Source: Candidatus Omnitrophota bacterium (lineage in GTDB: Bacteria > Omnitrophota > Gorgyraeia > Duberdicusellales > 4484-171). Taken from it: DNA of 6,623 nt. Below are positions 3,580-6,623 of this stretch, in pieces. The position numbers were made by a program, and so were the translations under genes. The stretch lies in the NCBI GenBank assembly GCA_023228195.1, contig JALOBR010000079.1:1-6623 (forward strand), given 5' to 3'. The notes under the pieces are model-generated. The model searched no databases. It saw only the letters and a program-made list of their open reading frames with translations, and had not been told where the DNA came from. Within the stretch, counting starts at the first letter, position 1. Every line of letters begins with the position of its first letter.

Positions 3580-5590
3580 TTCGATTGATTAGTTTTTTGA
3601 AATCCTGTTCCGTGATTATGTTGAGATGTAATTTCCTGGCTTTTTCGTATTTGGAACCGGGGTTTTCTCCAACAACCACATAGTCAATGTTTTTGCTTAT
3701 TGAAGAAACGCATTCGGCTCCGAGCGCCTCAACAGCTTCAGAAGCTTGGCTACGCGAAAAGCTTTTAAGCTCCCCTGTAAAAATAAATATTTTTCCGCTT
3801 AGGAGGTTTTGTCCGGCTACTTTTTTTTCCTGGTTTAAGTTGAGCCCGCTTTTTTTAAATTCCTCTATGAGTTTTTTTGCTTTAGATGATGCAAAAAATT
3901 TAGTAACTGACTGAGCCATTACCGGTCCGATTTCGCTGATTTTTTCGAGGTCCTCCTCTTTTAGCTTGAAAAATATATCTATTTTTTTGAATCTGTCGGC
4001 CAGCAGGCGCGCTGCTTTTTCTCCGATATGGTGTATGCCTAAAGCATAGAGAAGATGCGACATTTGCCGTTTTTTGCTGGCTGTAACAGCCAAGATAAGA
4101 TTATCGGCTTTCTTTTGAGCAAAAAGAGGCAATTTAAGCAGATCCGCTTTTGTTATCTTGTAAATATCCGCGAGGCTTTTAACCAGGCCTCTGTTAACCA
4201 GTTCTTCGACTGCGCTTTCACCCATGCCTTCAATATCCATGGCGCCACGGGAAGCGAAATGCAAGAGTGATTGTTTTATTTTTGCCGGACAATCAGGGTT
4301 TATGCAATACCAGTAAACTTCTTCTTCTTTTTCTTTGGCTAAATCTTGTTTGCATACCGGACAACTTTTTGGCACTTTTATTTTCTTTGAGGCATCGTTA
4401 CGTTTCGTGGCTATAACCTTAACTATTTTAGGAATAACTTCTCCTGCCCGTTCGATTAAAACGGTATCGCCTTCTCTTACGTCAAGGCGCTCTATTTCAT
4501 CGAAATTATGCAAGGTTGATCTTGAAATAGTTACTCCGGCGCATTCAACCGGTTTAAGTATGGCTACAGGGGTAATTATGCCGGTTCTGCCTACACTGGA
4601 TTCAATTCTTTGCACGGTAGTTGTCGCCTGATGCGCAGGAAATTTATAAGCAACTGCCCAACGGGGAGATTTTGATGTTTCGGCAAGTTCTTTACGTAGC
4701 TTATAATCATTCACTTTTACTACGATTCCGTCAATTTCATAATCCAGGCTATCGCGCCTGGATTGCCAGTAAAGGCAGTATTCAATCACTTCATTTATGT
4801 TTTTGCATAATTTATTGTAAGGATTTACGCGTAGCCCCAGAGCTTTAACCTTTTCGAAAAATTCACGGTGGTTCGTAAATTCAACTCCTTTCGCCAGCCC
4901 GGATGAATGTATAAAGCATTTTAAGTTGCGTTCCTTAACGGTTAAAGGGTCCAGCAATTTTAATGAACCGCTGGCTGCGTTACGGGGATTGGCAAAAAGC
5001 GGTTCTTCCTGCTTAAGGCGCGTTTTGTTTATGTTTTCTAAATCCTTTTTATCCATATAAATTTCGCCCCGGACCTCAATTATTTCCGGAATATTTGCCC
5101 CCCTTAACCTTAGAGGCACTGATTTTATTGTTTTTACGTTCATCGTGATATCTTCGCCGGTTGTTCCATCGCCCCTGGTTGCACCGGTTAAAAACGTTCC
5201 CTTTTCATAAGTTAATGAACAGCTTACGCCGTCTATTTTAAGTTCGACTACATAATCAGTCTGGGTATCGCGTTTCAACATCCGTTTGATTTTATGTTCC
5301 CAGTCCTTAATTTCATCTATCGAATAGGTGTTGTCCAGAGAGAGCATTTTTATTTTATGCTCCACGGTAGGAAAACCTTCGATTACGCCTCCGGATACGC
5401 GCTGGGTGGGAGAATCAGAAGTGATAAGCTGCGGGTATCTTTCTTCAATGTCTTTGAGCTGTTTTAAAGTGTCGTCATATTCTTTATCTGAGATTTCCGG
5501 CTCGCTTAAAACATAATACTTATAGTCGGCGTCGCGGATTCCTTCACGCAATTTTTCGATTTCTTTTTTTATTTTTTCCAAATCAGACAT
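3575..5590 (-). CDS. ligA: NAD+-dependent DNA ligase LigA
   Basis: LigA seals nicks in duplex DNA during replication and repair using NAD+. The 671-residue protein has full family length and all domains in order. The N-terminal NMN-binding Ia region includes YYVLSEPEISDKEYD (25-39). The nucleotidyltransferase core has the AMP-accepting lysine in KIDG (Lys118), then TRGDGTTGEDIT (138-149), EVRGEIYM (172-179), ANPRNAASGSL (200-210) and DYEIDGIVVKV (283-293). An OB-fold with GRTGIITPVA (334-343) follows, then a Cys4 zinc finger (Cys410, Cys413, Cys429, Cys434), helix-hairpin-helix repeats (about 445-565, including GIHHIGEKAA and ISEIGPVMA), and a BRCT domain (about 594-671). No frameshift or missing catalytic residue is seen. 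The ATG is 21 bases after the phosphoesterase stop, with no strong Shine-Dalgarno, so co-transcription with the upstream gene is likely. Confidence 0.98.
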   Translation of the reverse strand: MSDLEKIKKEIEKLREGIRDADYKYYVLSEPEISDKEYDDTLKQLKDIEERYPQLITSDSPTQRVSGGVIEGFPTVEHKIKMLSLDNTYSIDEIKDWEHKIKRMLKRDTQTDYVVELKIDGVSCSLTYEKGTFLTGATRGDGTTGEDITMNVKTIKSVPLRLRGANIPEIIEVRGEIYMDKKDLENINKTRLKQEEPLFANPRNAASGSLKLLDPLTVKERNLKCFIHSSGLAKGVEFTNHREFFEKVKALGLRVNPYNKLCKNINEVIEYCLYWQSRRDSLDYEIDGIVVKVNDYKLRKELAETSKSPRWAVAYKFPAHQATTTVQRIESSVGRTGIITPVAILKPVECAGVTISRSTLHNFDEIERLDVREGDTVLIERAGEVIPKIVKVIATKRNDASKKIKVPKSCPVCKQDLAKEKEEEVYWYCINPDCPAKIKQSLLHFASRGAMDIEGMGESAVEELVNRGLVKSLADIYKITKADLLKLPLFAQKKADNLILAVTASKKRQMSHLLYALGIHHIGEKAARLLADRFKKIDIFFKLKEEDLEKISEIGPVMAQSVTKFFASSKAKKLIEEFKKSGLNLNQEKKVAGQNLLSGKIFIFTGELKSFSRSQASEAVEALGAECVSSISKNIDYVVVGENPGSKYEKARKLHLNIITEQDFKKLINRS

Positions 5591-5611
5591 GTTGATTGCT
5601 CGTATTTGTAT

Positions 5612-6334
5612 TTAGTATCCCACAAAAAGCCTTGAAGCGAGTATTTGAGGCAGCCCGGCCATTGTAATTTTTTCTGCCGCAAGTTGGACGTCATATTTTA
5701 GGCGCCTAATACTTACTGTGCCTTTCCCGCTGTCATAAACACAAAGAGAAAGCCTGCTGTCTCTGTCTCTGGGTTGGCCGATAGAGCCTACATTTATAAT
5801 ATATTTTTCGTCTGCTTTTATATAGATACTTGCTTCAGGGTGAAAAAAAATGCCGTTTATATTTTTGTAATATATCTGAGAGCGATGCGAATGTCCTACA
5901 AACAAAATTCTGGTTTTAAGCGATTCGAAATTTTCTCTAGCATCATTGATGCCCCGGATATAATTGAAATCCTTTGGGCTATTTAAACTACCGTGGCAAC
6001 ACAAGAAATTTTCGCTTTGATAAGTAAGTGGAAATTTTCGTAAATAGTCAGATTCCTGCAAAAGTTGTGCTTTTGTCCAGATAATTGCCTCTCTTGCATA
6101 TTCATTAAAACAATCTGCGGACAATTTGTCAATCACTCCCCAATCGTGATTGCCGGCTATGCAAATTGGATTTAGCGCGCGCAATAAGGAAATTGCCTCT
6201 TTCGGATTTGCACCATAACCAATTATATCGCCCAAAAATATAAAAGTATCTATTTTTTCTTTTTTATAATAATCTATGGCCACGGTAAACGCTTCAATAT
6301 TGCTGTGTATATCAGAAAAAATACCGTAACGCAT
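5612..6334 (-). CDS. Calcineurin-like metallophosphoesterase
   Basis: The 240-residue protein carries the complete dimetal site of the family: Asp8 and His10 (FSDIHSN), Asp36 (LGDIIGYG), Asn62/His63/Asp64 (AGNHDWG), His114 (CCHGS), and His148/His150 (VGHSH). The segment NVGSIGQPRDRDSRLSLCVYD (181-201) is typical of the small cytoplasmic phosphodiesterases and ApaH-like proteins in this group, which hydrolyse phosphoester bonds in small nucleotides or phosphate esters. The natural substrate cannot be told from sequence. No signal peptide is visible. I take the ATG at 6334-6332 because the SDIHSN motif begins seven residues in, as usual; no Shine-Dalgarno is present and the upstream spacer is GC-richer. 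It is 21 bases from ligA, but a shared function with the ligase is not established. Confidence 0.9.
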   Translation of the reverse strand: MRYGIFSDIHSNIEAFTVAIDYYKKEKIDTFIFLGDIIGYGANPKEAISLLRALNPICIAGNHDWGVIDKLSADCFNEYAREAIIWTKAQLLQESDYLRKFPLTYQSENFLCCHGSLNSPKDFNYIRGINDARENFESLKTRILFVGHSHRSQIYYKNINGIFFHPEASIYIKADEKYIINVGSIGQPRDRDSRLSLCVYDSGKGTVSIRRLKYDVQLAAEKITMAGLPQILASRLFVGY

Positions 6335-6415
6335 ATGTTTAAACCAAAGAGAACGAAGTTGGTGCTTTCATCAAGCGAAGCCTTCCCCGCAGGGAGCAAA
6401 AGATTAAAAAATAAA
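6335..6415. other. Spacer between acylphosphatase and phosphoesterase with a GC-richer patch
   Basis: An 81-base gap. The part nearest acyP is nearly pure A/T. The middle (about 6345-6400) is GC-richer and has CCCCGCAGGG, a GCTT/AAGC pairing and a small hairpin ACCAA/TTGGT (6345-6349 with 6361-6365) around GAGAACGAA. The last resembles the GAGCGnAGCGAA core of the hairpins near the tRNAs only loosely. No clear promoter or intrinsic terminator could be found. Confidence 0.35.
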
Positions 6416-6623
6416 TTAATAAAATTTTATCTGAAAATCGGCGTATTCCCCGCTGTAAGGTAGCTCTTTTATTTGAATATCTTTGATGTGCGTTTTAAAT
6501 TCTTCTTTGAGCTCTTTCAAGAAATTATCTAAATCTAAAATCGTTCCTTCTACATCAAGCTCAACGGTGCCGTCACTGCGATTAGCTACCCATCCGTAAA
6601 TTATATACTTATAGGCACAGGAC
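6416..6623 (-). CDS. acyP: Acylphosphatase, C-terminal part (5' end beyond window)
   Basis: Acylphosphatase hydrolyses carboxyl-phosphate bonds in small molecules such as acetyl phosphate or carbamoyl phosphate. I translated 68 residues up to the stop at 6418-6416, beginning SCAYKYIIYGWVANRSDGTV and ending YSGEYADFQIKFY. The GWVxNxxDGxVE signature is clear, and its Asn (residue 14 of the fragment) is the catalytic asparagine of the family. Family length is about 90 residues, so about 20-25 are missing, including the VQGVGFR loop with the catalytic arginine. The ending GEYADFQIKFY fits the usual last strand. No frameshift is seen. It is separated from the phosphoesterase by 81 bases, so the two need not share a transcript. 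Confidence 0.9.
   Translation of the reverse strand, partial: SCAYKYIIYGWVANRSDGTVELDVEGTILDLDNFLKELKEEFKTHIKDIQIKELPYSGEYADFQIKFY

Noticed and set aside
3687..5516. Several plus-strand open frames opposite ligA
   Set aside because: All lie inside the intact LigA coding sequence and none has start signals or recognisable domains.
5774..5986. Plus-strand open frame opposite the metallophosphoesterase
   Set aside because: Antisense to a gene with all catalytic motifs; no ribosome site and no domain.

Overview
The window reads as an ordinary chromosomal housekeeping stretch from an AT-rich bacterium. Every gene I can support lies on the minus strand. There are eight protein genes (two cut by the window ends) and two tRNA genes. 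I see no phage genes, transposase, CRISPR array or toxin-antitoxin pair. The taxon cannot be fixed from this sequence alone. The divergent RuvA and RuvC signatures, tRNAs without an encoded CCA, and GC-rich hairpin patches inside AT-rich spacers suggest a deep-branching uncultured lineage; an Omnitrophota-like bacterium is my guess, and it is inference only.

In transcription order (right to left) the first block is the C-terminal part of an acylphosphatase (6416-6623), an 81-bp spacer with a GC-richer patch, a calcineurin-like metallophosphoesterase (5612-6334), and NAD+-dependent DNA ligase LigA (3575-5590). An AT-rich inverted repeat follows the ligA stop.

The middle (about 3027-3523) is an RNA block. 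A strong sigma70-type promoter (TTGATA-17-TATAAT) faces a CAU-anticodon tRNA, probably tRNA-Ile2, and then tRNA-Val(CAC). The promoter is not next to the first tRNA. It sits just upstream of a damaged copy of the tRNA 5' end, and a 104-bp segment with imperfect 10-bp terminal inverted repeats separates this from the intact gene. The arrangement looks like a small MITE-like insertion with an 11-bp target duplication inside the tRNA 5' end. It is the most unusual feature of the window.

The left block is a compact operon with its own promoter (TTGGAA-17-TACAAT at 3027-3055): a coiled-coil/C4 zinc-ribbon protein (DUF164 type, GTG start), a small RNase HI, YebC, RuvC and RuvA (cut at base 1; ruvB would be expected next but is not visible). 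Two junctions are ATGA overlaps (zinc ribbon/rnhA and ruvC/ruvA) and the other two gaps are 24 and 8 bases, so translation is probably coupled. The operon joins Holliday-junction processing (RuvA, RuvC) with RNA:DNA hybrid removal (RNase H) and a translation-associated factor (YebC).

I found no clearly new multi-gene system. The points worth checking are the tRNA insertion, the shared hairpin motif, the GC-rich patches and the altered RuvA pin region.
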